Assembly: GCA_031002005.1 (NCBI GenBank)
Contig: CM061920.1
Location: 112,334,095 to 112,398,094, forward strand
Reading direction: 5' to 3'
Source: Vandiemenella viatica
Lineage: Eukaryota > Arthropoda > Insecta > Orthoptera > Morabidae
Length of the DNA: 64,000 nucleotides
Below, in pieces: positions 1-11,389 of this stretch. The position numbers and the translations under genes were made by a program. Every line of letters starts with the position of its first letter. The stretch's first letter is position 1. The notes under the pieces were generated by a model that made no database searches, was not told where the DNA came from, and worked only from the letters and a program-made list of their open reading frames with translations.

Positions 1-396
1 ATCGGGCAATTGAGGCCCGATCTTCAGAGAAGTTAAAATTAATCTAAAACCACTTTCGACCACCGAGCTTGCCATATTGACTATTGAACATGAAGTAACT
101 CAAATTGTTAATTTTGAAATTGTGATTTACGAGTTTTCAGCTGTTAAAACTAGGAAGAGGAGATAGTGAAAGCAATTGTTTTTAGTTTATGTGTATATCT
201 TTTAAATATTGTTAAAATTACAATTTCATTAGCTATTATTTTTGAATAACAATAAATTTTTATTTAATTATATTTTATTAATATAATATTTTACACTTAC
301 AATATATTATATTTTACTTAGTTTTGAATTTAAGTTTTCAAGGGGTGATACCTTCGATATCCGCCCCGGGTGTCACCCATCCTAGCTACGCCACTG
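1..396. mobile_element. Terminal part of a hAT element, GGCGTAGCTA family (hAT-4 family), cut by the window edge
   Basis: The segment ends in CTAGCTACGCCACTG at 382-396. Its whole length is an inverted, diverged copy of the left end of the element at 5045-11625: the block with GTGACACCCGGGGCGG, then AT-rich sequence, then the stretch near position 1 resembling 5400-5450. The CAGTGGCGTAGC terminus is typical of insect hAT elements. Only one end is in the window, so its target duplication cannot be checked. Confidence 0.75.
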
Positions 397-868
397 AAGG
401 AAGAAGTAGCACTTGGCAGGGACGAATTGACCATGACCAGTAACTAACTCTTGATTTCAGGCGAAGATAGTACGGAAATTCTCTTCTGTAGTTATGGAAA
501 TAAGGAATTGGAATAAATTCCCTAGAAGTATACTGGAACAATTTACCCTACAGACAGAATAAATATTCATGAAACACTGTTGTTTGGACAAATTGTTACC
601 GAGACGTGTGCTCTATACCAGCGATTCTCAAAGTGTGGTACGCGAACCCCTAGGGGTTCGCGAGTTGATCATAGGGGGTTCGCGGCGAGATTTACGTAAT
701 GGTGGCAGACTGATTGTATCACGCGTGTGACATGCATCATTTAATACAATGCCTTCAAAGAAATATCGCTCCTTTCACTCGATGTGCCGAATAAGTATTA
801 ATAGATAATATGTAAATTTTTGAACGCCAAATATCTTTCAAGGTTCAAATTCTACATTATGCTATATA

Positions 869-2349
869 CACAGGTGGGCACAGTTAATCCAAACGTTAAC
901 TTCGTTAATCATTATTCCGCTACTTAAAAAGTTAACTTCGATAATCGTTAAAGCGTTAAATGTTTATAAATTTAACGCAAGTTAAAGTTATCCGTTAAAA
1001 GTTAACTAGTCAAAAGTTGTACTGATGTATTAGTATTATAGTACGGTAGGTATAACTGCTCTCTATCTCAAGGTGTTATGTACCATGATGCAAGTGTGGA
1101 TTTATTTATAAAAATTAACAAATTGTGGTTACGCTATCGCCACAACAACGAAGTGGTATTCCTGTCTGTTTTTATCTTTGTTGAGACTGTGATCAACATA
1201 ACACTTGCAAATTGTCTTACTAGAGACAATTAAGGTACTCGTGACTTTATAAAAAAAAAGTAGTTAAAAAAAAAACAACATGAATGCAGAATGAAAAGCA
1301 ACAATATTATAGAAAACAAGTTGGACTGGGACACCTGAATATGTGAAAACTGCAACCAGTGAAATATGCGGCCAACCTAAAATCTACGACCAATGCCTGT
1401 TACGGTTACCTTTGTGCCACGGCCTACCTGTGACCTAAAGGCCCCTTTAGACGATCCGGCCTGGTTTCACTAAATCAAGGCCTACATGTTTTTACGTGAA
1501 CAAATAGAACGGAAGTTAGTCAGCGACATCCTTTTACATTACACGGCCGAAACTGCCAAACTAGCTTCTACTTTTAAAAAAATAAAAAGATACACATTTG
1601 TCAAGAAGATAGGCTATGACGCTTTTTAGTTTATTTACGTTTGCAGAATTCACAATATAAAATAGTCACGCCGCCGGCGTTACGCCGCCGCCGGCTGAAA
1701 ATGCTCGGCGCGCCGCCGCCAAGATTTTAACAGGCGGCGCCCACTACTACACCGAACATACGAGCAGCGCTGCTAGTACAGCCAACTTATATTATACCGC
1801 TGTCTCTTTGAAATTATACAGAATGAAACCCAATTATACAAAGGGGTCATCCAATGATTACATACGTGAGTGAAAGTGCTGGGAGCAAAAAAAGTCCACG
1901 AAAAGTAAACAATGTATACATTGATAAATTTTGAATAACAAAAAGGAAATGGATATGCAGGAAGGGTTGCCAACTCAATGAAACAAAGGGCAAACACTTT
2001 CCAAAAGGTGCTGGCATGTACTTTACTTTTAAGTGCTCGTTTTTGTATCCAATTATACAAGGCAATCTGTTATGCAAACAGGATACAAGAGGTAACCAAA
2101 TTTTACGTTTTGTATCCAATTATACAATCTGGCAGCCCTGCATACGAGTGGTGGCGTGGCGCACAGTTCAAACAAACTAAAAGACGTCAACAACCTATGT
2201 AAGGGACTAAAGTTAACGGAAGTGCAATTTAACGGAAGTTAAGAAGACCGTTAATGATTTTTTAGGTTAACTTAAAAGTTAAATTTTCGCAATTTTTTTA
2301 ACTTCGTTAATTAACGATTAACGGATTAACTGTTTTTTGCCCAGCTGTG
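869..2349. mobile_element. Non-autonomous hAT element inside hAT-1 (TIR CACAGSTGGGCA)
   Basis: The ends CACAGGTGGGCACAG and (reverse complement of the right end) CACAGCTGGGCAAAA form inverted repeats, and the sub-ends share GTTAATCC/GGATTAAC and many GTTAA motifs. The 8-bp duplication GCTATATA flanks it at 861-868 and 2350-2357. No transposase was found inside. The interior has a GC-rich GCCGCCGG patch near 1670-1735 and repeated GTATCCAATTATACA motifs near 2045-2130. The short open frames in 1773-2202 look like chance. Confidence 0.88.
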
Positions 2350-2597
2350 GCTATATATTTCCATTATTCGGCACCACTCACAATCGTGTTAGGTTTGGTA
2401 ACAATAGGGGCGGAAAATAATGCCTTAAGAAAGGGCTACAATGGCTTGAAATTACGTAATAATTTGTGACTGACAAAAAGCGCGCGGAATTGTTTAGTAT
2501 AGTTGTTTCTCAAGTCAGTGGTACTCCGCGCGCGCACTTATTTCGGCCGGCTGAAATAAAGTTGATAAGTAATTTTGATTAAAAAGTAAGTGAAAAC

Positions 2598-4224
2598 ATG
2601 AACCAGTGGTTAAAAACCGGATCAATACGCGGAAAATGCCCAGATACTCAAAAGTTATCCAGTTCAGAAACATTGAAAACTTCGTTGAGTCAAATTGTGT
2701 CTACGTCTACTGAAAGTTCAATTTCGAAAGAAAATACGCGGAAAACAAGTAAACCAGAAGAACACTTCATTCCATCGACAAAGAAAAGAAAATATGATGA
2801 AGATTATCTGAAAATTGGATTTGTGTGCAAAGAAGACACCCAGTACCCAGAGCCACAGTGTGTAATATGTTCAGAAGTTCTCGCAAATAGCTCGATGAAG
2901 CCATCATTGCTGCGAGGACATTTGGAGACAAAACATCAGCAGTACGTAAACAAATCTTTAGATTTTTTTGTTCGAAAAAAGAGGGAGTTGGAATCTTCAA
3001 AAAAAACTGTGACGAATACTGCAACTACCAACGCTGATTATTTACGTGCGTCTTTCCTAGTGGCATACAAAATTGCAAAGACCGGCAAGTCATACAATAT
3101 TGCTGAGGAATTAATTTTGCCAGCTGCTAAAGATATGGTTAGTTGCGTGCTAGGAGACAAATTAGCAAAATTGCTGGATAAAATACCACTTTCAAATGAC
3201 ACAATCGCAAGGCGCATTCACGACATGGCACTCAATGTTGAAAATCAACTAGCAGAACGACTGCAAAATACTTATTTTGCAAATCAAGTTGACGAATCAA
3301 CAGATATTACTGGACTGCCGAATGTACTTAGTTTTGTTAGATATGTACACAGAAACATTTCTGAAGAAGATTTTCTGTTATGCAAGAACTTGGAGACTGC
3401 GACAAAAGAAGAAGATATTTTCAACGTCATCAATGATTTTTTTGAAGAACATGGCATAGACTGGAGAAGGTGTGTTGGTATTTCGACTGATGGTGCCAAG
3501 GCCATGACAGATAGGATATCTGGACTAATCACTAGAATTAAACATCTTGCTCCTGAAGCCAAAATTATGCACTGTGCATTGCACAGTGACACTGGCGTGC
3601 AACAAAATGCCTGATTATTTAAAAACAGTATTGTCAGAGGTCGTAAAGATAATAAATTACATAAAAGCACGTCCGCTCAACTCGAGACTTTTTGCATTAT
3701 TATGTCGGGACATGGGCAGTGAACATGTTTCATTACTCTTACATTGTGAAGTGCGTTGGTTGTCAAGAGGCAGGATGTTAGCTAGGTTTTTTGAACTGCG
3801 TCATGAAGTCTATTTATTTGTGAAGGACAGTGACTTCAACCTCAAGTTAAGATTTGAAGATGAAACCTGGCTTATAAGGGTGTCATATCTAGCTGATATT
3901 TTCTCTTCTCTCAACGAAACGAAAGCTTCTATGCAAGGCTCCACGTGTAACATATTCATTGTGCAGGATAAAATACAAGTCCTCATAAGAAAAATTGAAT
4001 TTTGGAAAACTTGCATGATATCAGGTGTTATTGAATGTTTTCCTCTTCTGCATGAATTTGTTTCGACCAACACCTTATCACTGGATGCCGAAGTAAAAGC
4101 TGAAATTATTGTACATTTGTCTCAGCTCTCTGATGAACTGAAAAGGTATTTTCCAGATATCGGTAATGCTGAAGACTGGGTTCGAAATCCATTTATGGTC
4201 ACAACCAAAAGCATAAATTCTGGT
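2598..4224 (+). pseudogene. hAT-1 transposase, N-terminal and central part, frameshifted and cut by insertion
   Basis: An open frame from ATG 2598 to 3614 encodes 338 residues: a low-complexity Ser/Thr/Lys leader, a BED-type zinc finger (CVICSEV...HLETKH, about residues 89-115) and the start of the RNase-H-like hAT catalytic core, with DESTD near residue 232 and STDGAKAM near residue 298. A frameshift near 3590 moves the reading to the frame ending at 4224, which continues the conserved core with KARPLNSRLFALLC and HCEVRWLSRGR. This layout matches ZBED5/FAM200-like hAT transposases, which bind element termini through the BED finger and cut them. The coding sequence stops at 4224 because the hAT-2 terminus supplies a TAG immediately after the duplicated target. 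The C-terminal dimerisation region lies 17 kb away at 21095-21387. Confidence 0.93.
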
Positions 4225-6039
4225 TAGGGCTGTTGATAAAATATCGATATATCGATATTTTTTTAAAAAAATATCGATATTTATGAGTGATATTTTTAGG
4301 ACGATATATCGATATATCGATATTGAAATCTGGATATCGGAGTCCGATATTTTTTAAAAATAAGTTGTTATTTTCCGTTTTCCTCGTAGAATATTCCAAG
4401 TTATGATTAGAGGGAAAACGATTACCTGTGTTTCACATGCAATACATTTTCATAGATAGAATTTTAAGAAACAATTTATGATCCGAGCACATGGAGAAGC
4501 AGGGCCGCCGTAAGCGGGCGTGCAAGGCAGCATATTATGTAGCGGGCGACCCTTTTTTATTTAGCTCAACAGCTGCTTCGGGTGGTCGGCGGCGACACTC
4601 GGGATGGTAACAATGGGGGCGGCAATCTCATGCCGCGTTTAGACTCTCGCGCGAGCTTAGACGAGGCGAGGCGAGACACTGCGAACGCGAGAGTGTAAAC
4701 CAGTGTTTCCCAACGTGGGGCCCACGCCCCACAGGGGGGCAATTTGGTTTTTTTAGGGGGGCAATTTAGAAATTGACTTAATACGACTTTACCACTTTCT
4801 CTTCGGGTTATTTAAATGCAATGCTAGATATAGGTACAAAATATATCAAAAAAGCAAATTCTTAAAACAGTGCTGTAAATAATTATTAGGTATAGTTTCG
4901 TTTGATGTTAACAAAATGTATCATCTGGATGATTTGAGTCGTCAACTTGACCTTTTTGGGATTCACCGCGTAATGTGCCGCCTGTCTCGGCCTGTTATCA
5001 GTAAGTGGTTTACTGATAAAAAAAAGAAATCGACTGGATATATCCAGTGGCGTAGCTAACGTGGGTGACACCCGGGGCGGATATCGATGGTGTCACCCCT
5101 TGAAAACTTAAATCCAAAATTAAGTATAATATAACATCTTGAAAGTGTAAAATATGATATTAATAAAACATAATAAAATAAAAATTTATTGTTATTCAAA
5201 AATAATAGTTAATGAAATTGTAAGATTAACAACATTTAAAAGATATACAAGTAAACTAAAAACAATTGCTTTCACAATCTCCTCTTTCTAGTTTATCATC
5301 TGCAAACTCGTAGATCACATTTTCAAAATTAACAATTTGAGTTACTTCGTGTTCAATAATCAATATGGCAAGATTTTAGCCACGTATTGATCACCGGTGA
5401 TCGAAAGTGGTTTTAGATTAATTTTAACTCCTCTGAAGATCGGGCCTCACTTGCCTGATACTGTTCCGCACCGTCACCGTACCGAAACGTTTCTTACTGT
5501 TGGCACTCACTCAATCGAAGTTTGTCCAAAGGACACGGCATGTCGTCCGACACTCGGCCATCATTGGATTGGTTTATGTTTTGACTGTGTGGACCAGTGT
5601 CGGCCTGCTGGATGTGGAGAACGCACAGAGAGATTTCTGAAATTTCCCTTCCCTTACGACCAAATGTTGTTTTCATGTTATTGTTGGTCTTAAAACAAGT
5701 GTCTTCTTTTTTATCCATGTTCTTAAAATATAGGAAGTGTTCTAGCATCTTCGCATTAAAAAATCAAAACTTTGTCAGAGCTGAAGATCAATTTTAAGAC
5801 CCACAAAAATTGCAGCCGAGATCTGCATTTGTAACGGGGACCTTCCACACCCGAATCTCACGCCGTAACCATACGCCAGACTAATCTAGAAGTACTGAAT
5901 AATATGTATTCAAACACATAAAAGTTGATTCGTGATTTTTGATAGCATAAATAGATAGTATAGAAAAAAAAGTATGTTCATTGTATCATGTTTGCAAACT
6001 TATTTTTCATTACACCTACATTCGGATTGGTGACTCAAA

Positions 6040-6102
6040 TGACTGTGTGCGATTTGGATACTGAAGGTCCCGGTTCAAATCCCGGCCTCGACTGTAATTT
6101 TT
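6040..6102 (+). repeat. tRNA-like SINE fragment
   Basis: GGTCCCGGTTCAAATCCCGG (6065-6084) is a good RNA polymerase III B box with T-stem pairing, preceded by a weak A-box-like stretch. No full cloverleaf can be drawn with confidence, so it is more likely a tRNA-derived SINE relic than a functional tRNA gene. Confidence 0.4.
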
Positions 6103-7079
6103 GTCGGTCTAAAAATTGACATTTACCTCTGGCAAAGCTTTTATCTGTTAATGTGAAGGACGCTCCGTGTTCGAATTTCACGTTAATCTGTAGGTCTCCT
6201 TTCCAAGTTAGGTGACTACGATATAGGTGCACTGCGAGTTTCCTAATAAGAAACTCTGTGACTAGAACTTTGAGATAACATGAAATTATTATATTTATTA
6301 TACAAAATCTTAGGCTACGACCTAAATTAAAATTAAAATATGTTATAACCTCGTTCTGTATTAAAAAACTGAATGAATCGAAAAGAACCTCAAGCAAAAC
6401 AAACATGTCAAGTGCGAAGTGACTGACATTTCATTGCGATTGCGTTGAAACATGTGAGAATCTTTCATTCCGGTACAGTGTGATAATGATTTGTTGATAC
6501 TGCACTGGGATACTATTTTTGTACATAAAAGATCAAACAGATAGGTGATTACTTGAGTCAGATAAAAAATATTTTAAAGTACTTTCATGCCAAAACTGTG
6601 CAAAATAAAGTACAGTATAATAAAGTAAGGTGTCAAATCTACCTGCCACCGCCAACCCTGATTCCCTCAAACAATCACTTGAAAACGTTAAGGGAAACTA
6701 AAGACCGGGTAGGAACACGGGCGAACTATGGAAAAGTGTGGACGCGAGCCTCCACTCGGCCGACTGTCGTTGCGGTTTCGGTACAGACCAGTATTGGCAA
6801 AGTAGAACTCGACCCTTACATGTAGCAACTGATACACAAACTGGCGCAAATTAAATCTCAACACCCAGACGTTGTTGTGATGAATGAATGAAATTTGGCC
6901 CCAAGTATGCCCACATGAAGAGTATTAAATTATTAAAAATGAAAGTTTTACATGTAATATGAGAATTACGGTGCTATCTATTATATAAATTGCATTTTTT
7001 TTAAAAAAATATGGTTTTAACGTACTAGTGGCGAACAGTGTGGTGTAACATGACACTTTGTTGTCCACGAGTTCTTGTT

Positions 7080-8280
7080 GGCTAAGTATGAACAGGCGAA
7101 GAGTGACAACTCTCTACACCCAAATGTCTAACTGTGAGAGAGGACGGAGAATTGACGTGTTTTAAAAGGGTGCATCATATCGTGAAATGTCCCAAAGGAT
7201 TGGCCGTAGTGCAATGTCAGTATACAGACTTGTTACACAGTGATTAAAGAAAGCTCTAATACTCCTAGATACAGATGGATAACAGCAAGTGAAGACCGCC
7301 AAATTGTGTGGGTGGTTACTGCTAGCAAAAGGTTGACTGCAGGCCAGATCCAAGCAGTGTTACCGAGCGGGGCGGTGTAACGGTTAGCGTTCTCGCCTCG
7401 CATTCGGGAGGACGGCGGTTCGAATCCCCGTCCGGGCATCCAGATTTGGGTTTTCCATGGTTTCCCCAAATCACTCCAGGCAAATGCCGGGATGCTTCCT
7501 TCAAAAGGCCATGGCCGAATTCCTTCCCATTCCTTGCCCCCATCCTTGCCCGCCATCCTTTCCCGTCTCTAAAGACCTCGATGTTAAAAAGAGACGTAAA
7601 GCAGTTAAAAAAAAAAGCAGTGTTAAAGTCACCCCCCCCCCCTCCTCGGACGACTGTAAACCAATTGCTTGAAGCTCGGGTACACTCTCTGACCCCTGTG
7701 CAATGTGTCCCTTTAATATGATTTTATTGCCATCATCATCAAACCTGGCGTAATGCTAAACACAAAAGGACAGGTGAATGGCGTACATTTGTGTTTAGAG
7801 AAGAGTCTCGATTCTGTCTGTGGCAAAGTGAAAATTCACGACATGTTCGGAGGCGTATTGGAAAACGGCATACCTGTTGTGATTTCAGAACATCACACAA
7901 ATGCATCACCGGTGTCATGTTTTGGCAGCAATCAGTTTCGACAGCATGACTGAGTCGGCTGTTATTGATGGCACAGTGACAGCCAACCACTATGTGGACG
8001 GGGTACTGCATCCTATTGCGATACCCTTCATGTTCACCATTCAAATCGCATCTTACAACAAGATAATGCCCTTCCTCATACTGCGGCCATCGTTACACAA
8101 GCCTTACAAGGAGTTTAGATCACAATTTGAACAGCACAGTCGCAGATTTGTCCCCAATAGAGCATGTCTGGGATACCAGGAGTAGACACATTAGATCACA
8201 TGGTGACCCAGCACAAACTGCGCAACAACTGACTGCAAAAGACATATCCCAAGAAGACATTCTAACACTTATTGATTAAA
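7080..8280 (+). pseudogene. Tc1-like transposase, heavily decayed, split by a SINE
   Basis: Translated in pieces, it shows the N-terminal helix-turn-helix (an IGRSAMSVYRLV-like helix near 7198-7235), then SEDRQIVWVVTASKRLTAGQI up to the SINE at 7363. After the SINE it continues with TVNQLLEARVHSLTP near 7650 and the catalytic region, including HRTWRNAKHKRTGEW (near 7740), FWQQ, LQQDNALPHTA (near 8055) and LSPIEHVWD (near 8155). These are Tc1-family DD34E landmarks. Several stops and frameshifts prevent translation as one protein. In life the enzyme cut and pasted the element at TA sites. Confidence 0.85.
7363..7614 (+). repeat. tRNA-derived SINE (family S1), full copy
   Basis: It begins CCGAGCGGGGCGGTGTAAC, has an A-box-like GTAACGGTTAGCG and a B box GGTTCGAATCCCC, then a tRNA-unrelated body containing ATCCAGATTTGGGTTTTCC and a poly-A-like tail. 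The 11-bp target duplication AAGCAGTGTTA is at 7352-7362 and 7615-7625. Other copies are at 47425-47681 (minus strand, full) and 33557-33628 (5' part only). Confidence 0.92.
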
Positions 8281-8485
8281 TGTTGTCAAGGATCCACGAA
8301 TGTATTGGTGCTCAAGTTGGGCGTATTTCTTTCTGACAACTGTATCTAAAGGTAATAACTTAGCCTGATGCATTTCCTTTTTTTTTTCATTTCTTCTGGG
8401 TATGGCCCTGGATATATCTTCAAAGTTTTCTAAAATTCTACCATTCCTGTATGCATGTTGAGATTTTAATTTTCGCCAGTGTAAC

Positions 8486-10009
8486 TATAGGCCGATCATA
8501 ATATTTTGCTACAAATTTAAAAAAAGTCGAAAACTATCCAATCATTTGTTATTGAAACGTTAACATAGGTTGTATTTAAATGACTTCGCAATGGTATTTG
8601 CAGGACCAAGGGATATCGAGAGGAAGTTAACAGAAGTGGCTTGATCCAAGAATAAGCAATTCCAGACACAGATGAGATTCATTCGGTGCAAACCCAGAAT
8701 TCGGGTCCCACAAGTCGTGAGACCCTGGGAGGGACTGTATAGGTAGTCAGAGAAGCAGAGGGTTCCTTCATAAAAGTAGAAGAATAAATGCAATATAAAA
8801 CAACGCAATTTTAAAAAAAACAACGACTCAGGTAATATAAGAACATGCCTTTGCGATATTTGCCGTCTTTACATGAAGTACTTAACAAGTATTTTACTAC
8901 CCGCCTAAGATACACGTAGCTACAGACTCCTAAATATGACATTGTATGTACTGAAGACCGTCTCCACGTGTAAATTTTAGATTTCTAGCGCCGCTCTGAA
9001 GCATATAAATAAAAAATGTTGTAAACGCTTGAATGTTCGTTCAGTTTGATCAGGAACAGAAGTTCGACATCCCTGTCAATTTAAGGAACCAACAATAATT
9101 TAGGTACCTGCATTCGACAGAGAGGTTACCCATAATACAAATTTTCATCTTCTCTAAATTTATTATGGAAAATTCATAGGGAATCATACGCTTATTTATT
9201 TCATGGCGAACATATTTTCATATTCTCGATCAGTAGAAAGCATAGCGAACTTACATGAACCTAGAATTTAAGTGCTTACTAATGTTACGATTTCACTAGC
9301 AAGATATGCGGTTCCGACTGTTTTAAACACATGCTCTACAAAAACTTATTACCATCGACAGACGATACCATCAACGAACACTTAGACCCGTTCGGATTGA
9401 TTTGAAACCTGACAGTATTGCTAGTTTAATGCACAGTTTTTTGTAACATAAATTCGAACATGATACGATTTCATGTCGAATATAGGTACACTGTTGACAA
9501 TAGGCAGGTACGCAGAGAGTAAATCGGATAACGCGAAATGTATTCAGATTGTACAATACGAATCTGTCAGATAATAAATTCAAAAATTACTAGAAAATAC
9601 TTCAAAGTACTTGTAAATCTTAGCTAGAAAGCTAATGGAATTCTAAATAAGCAAAACAATTTTGAAGCCTAGACTACGCGTATTCCGACATAGGCTTGGT
9701 TTTCATTTCCAAAGGAAAATCTAACATTTTTCTTTAAATATTTCGAGGATTTACAATTTAAATGATCTAACTGTCTAATTACTATGATTTTAGCAATTAT
9801 ATATATATATTTTTATATATATTAAAAAACTTCCTCTCTTTATACAAGAAAACTTACATTATACCCACCGCGCGCCGCTTCTAACAAGCCAAACAACAGT
9901 GACGGACGGCAAGCACAACAATCGACGATTTCTTGTGATTGTTGGAGCTACAGAGCGATGCTCTCTTTGTTTAAGCGCACGGTATTGAAAACATTATACT
10001 CTACTATAA
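8486..10009. other. hAT-4 interior without recognisable genes
   Basis: AT-rich sequence with short open frames only. There is an (AT)n run near 9799-9824. I see no coding similarity, RNA gene or further insertion with clear borders. Confidence 0.5.
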
Positions 10010-11389
10010 TGCCGCGTTTACACTCTCGCGCGAGCTTAGACGAGGCGAGGCGAGACACCGCGAACGCGAGAGTGTAAACGATGCACTCGCGTAGTTTCGC
10101 CTCGCCTCGTCTAAGCTCGCGAGTGCCGCTCGCCTCAGTGGCGGTTTCTTGACGCGAGTCAAAGGCGCGAGCACATTGTTTACAGGAGAGGTAGTCAACC
10201 TTTTTACCTACCACCCACTTTTGTGTACCTTATGAAACAGACGTACAGCGAGCTAAAGCCCATAATAATAATTTGCCAAATACTTTGTCTGACTTTCGCT
10301 AAGTTTGCCACAATAAGTCTTTATAAAACTACTCACTGTAGTTAAATCTGTCTTTTTATTTATACTTTGCATATATAAAAGGACGAAGTTTGGTGAAATT
10401 AGATTTTATTATTTGGTTTATTAATGATATTCCTAAGACAGATTATGTTAAAATAAAAACTGGATATCTTGGTCAATTTTGCAAGGAACAAACAAAGGTC
10501 TCCTCTTTCGGTTTCTTTCTGTGGCTATAATATGATTAACAGCACAAATGCCTGATTACGTGAGATATGAAGGAAAAGTTTTCATTAAACTGAATATCAG
10601 TTGTCATAAATTTTGATATGACAGGTGTTTTTTTTTTAATTATTTTGCCACGGGTTTTCATATCCATCACTATCGAATTTATGTTTACTTTCTGCGTCAT
10701 ATACGATTTCTAAACCTTCTTCCTGTCAAGTTCTAACAGCTTCTTCAATATTTTCGGTAGAAGGATTTTTCATTCAGTCATACACATTGAATTTCAAAAT
10801 ATCTACAAATCGTTTTTCCATGTCTAAAGTTAGTTGATGGGGGTACTGAATCTGTCAATATCCTCTGGAGTTATTATCGTTATAGATAATAATTCAGGAA
10901 ACTATTGAAATTTTCTTCTTAATAGATTGTAACTCAGTAGTTAAAAGTTTTCAATAAATAATGACACACAGAACATTTTGGTAACCTATAAGCGTTTTAT
11001 TAGCTCCTTTAAGGTACAAATCAACATAATTAAATCTATAAATGAATGCCATTTTTCTCGGCGTTGTTTATTTATAAACGTTTCTTGGGAAACAAACCGA
11101 GTAATATTGTGCAGCAATAATAATATTACTCGGTTTGTTCACGAGAAACGTTTATAAATAAATCATTAAATCTATTTAAAAAACCTTAAAAAGTCAATTA
11201 ATTTTTTAAAAAAATAACGAAAAGCGTTTAACTATTGGACCAAACCCCCACAGCCCACCACGAAAGCTGGCACGCCCACCAGTCATCCATGAATGAATTC
11301 TTGCGAGAGTGTAAACGGCAGTTCGTGTCAGCGCTCGTGCACTAGGCGCGAGGCGAGGCGAGACGCGAGGCGAGAGTGTAAATGCGGCA
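10010..11389. mobile_element. Harbinger-like element copy A, complete (1,380 bp, TSD TAA)
   Basis: It starts TGCCGCGTTTACACTCTCGC and ends GCGAGAGTGTAAATGCGGCA, with TAA at 10007-10009 and 11390-11392. The left 130 bp folds back on itself: GTTTACACTCTCGC is answered by GCGAGAGTGTAAAC, and CTTAGACGAGGCGAGGCGA by TCGCCTCGCCTCGTCTAAG. There is no transposase frame, so it is non-autonomous. It is a sister of copy B, within which it now lies indirectly. Confidence 0.88.
11067..11162. repeat. Internal long hairpin of the Harbinger-like family
   Basis: The left arm 11067-11108 and right arm 11122-11162 are near-perfect inverted repeats of about 41 nt (TTATAAACGTTTCT and ACAAACCGAGTAATATT pairing with their complements), with a loop of about 13 nt. 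The same hairpin is kept in copy B at about 14424-14518. Confidence 0.85.

Larger units (their letters stand above)
6835..8485 (+). mobile_element. Tc1-like element with TA target duplication
   Basis: The ends are CACAAACTGGCGCAAATTAA (6835) and its inverted partner, TTAATTTTCGCCAGTGTAAC (to 8485), both adjoining ATCTCAACA/TGTTGAGAT. They are flanked by TA at 6833-6834 and 8486-8487. After removing the 252-bp SINE and its duplicated target the element is about 1.39 kb, the usual Tc1 size. It encodes a decayed transposase. Confidence 0.82.

Noticed and set aside
1773..2202. Several 74-95-codon frames on both strands
   Set aside because: Low-complexity, within a non-autonomous hAT element, with no similarity or consistent start context.
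6040..6102. Functional tRNA gene
   Set aside because: Only a B box and part of the T arm are convincing; acceptor and D stems do not form.
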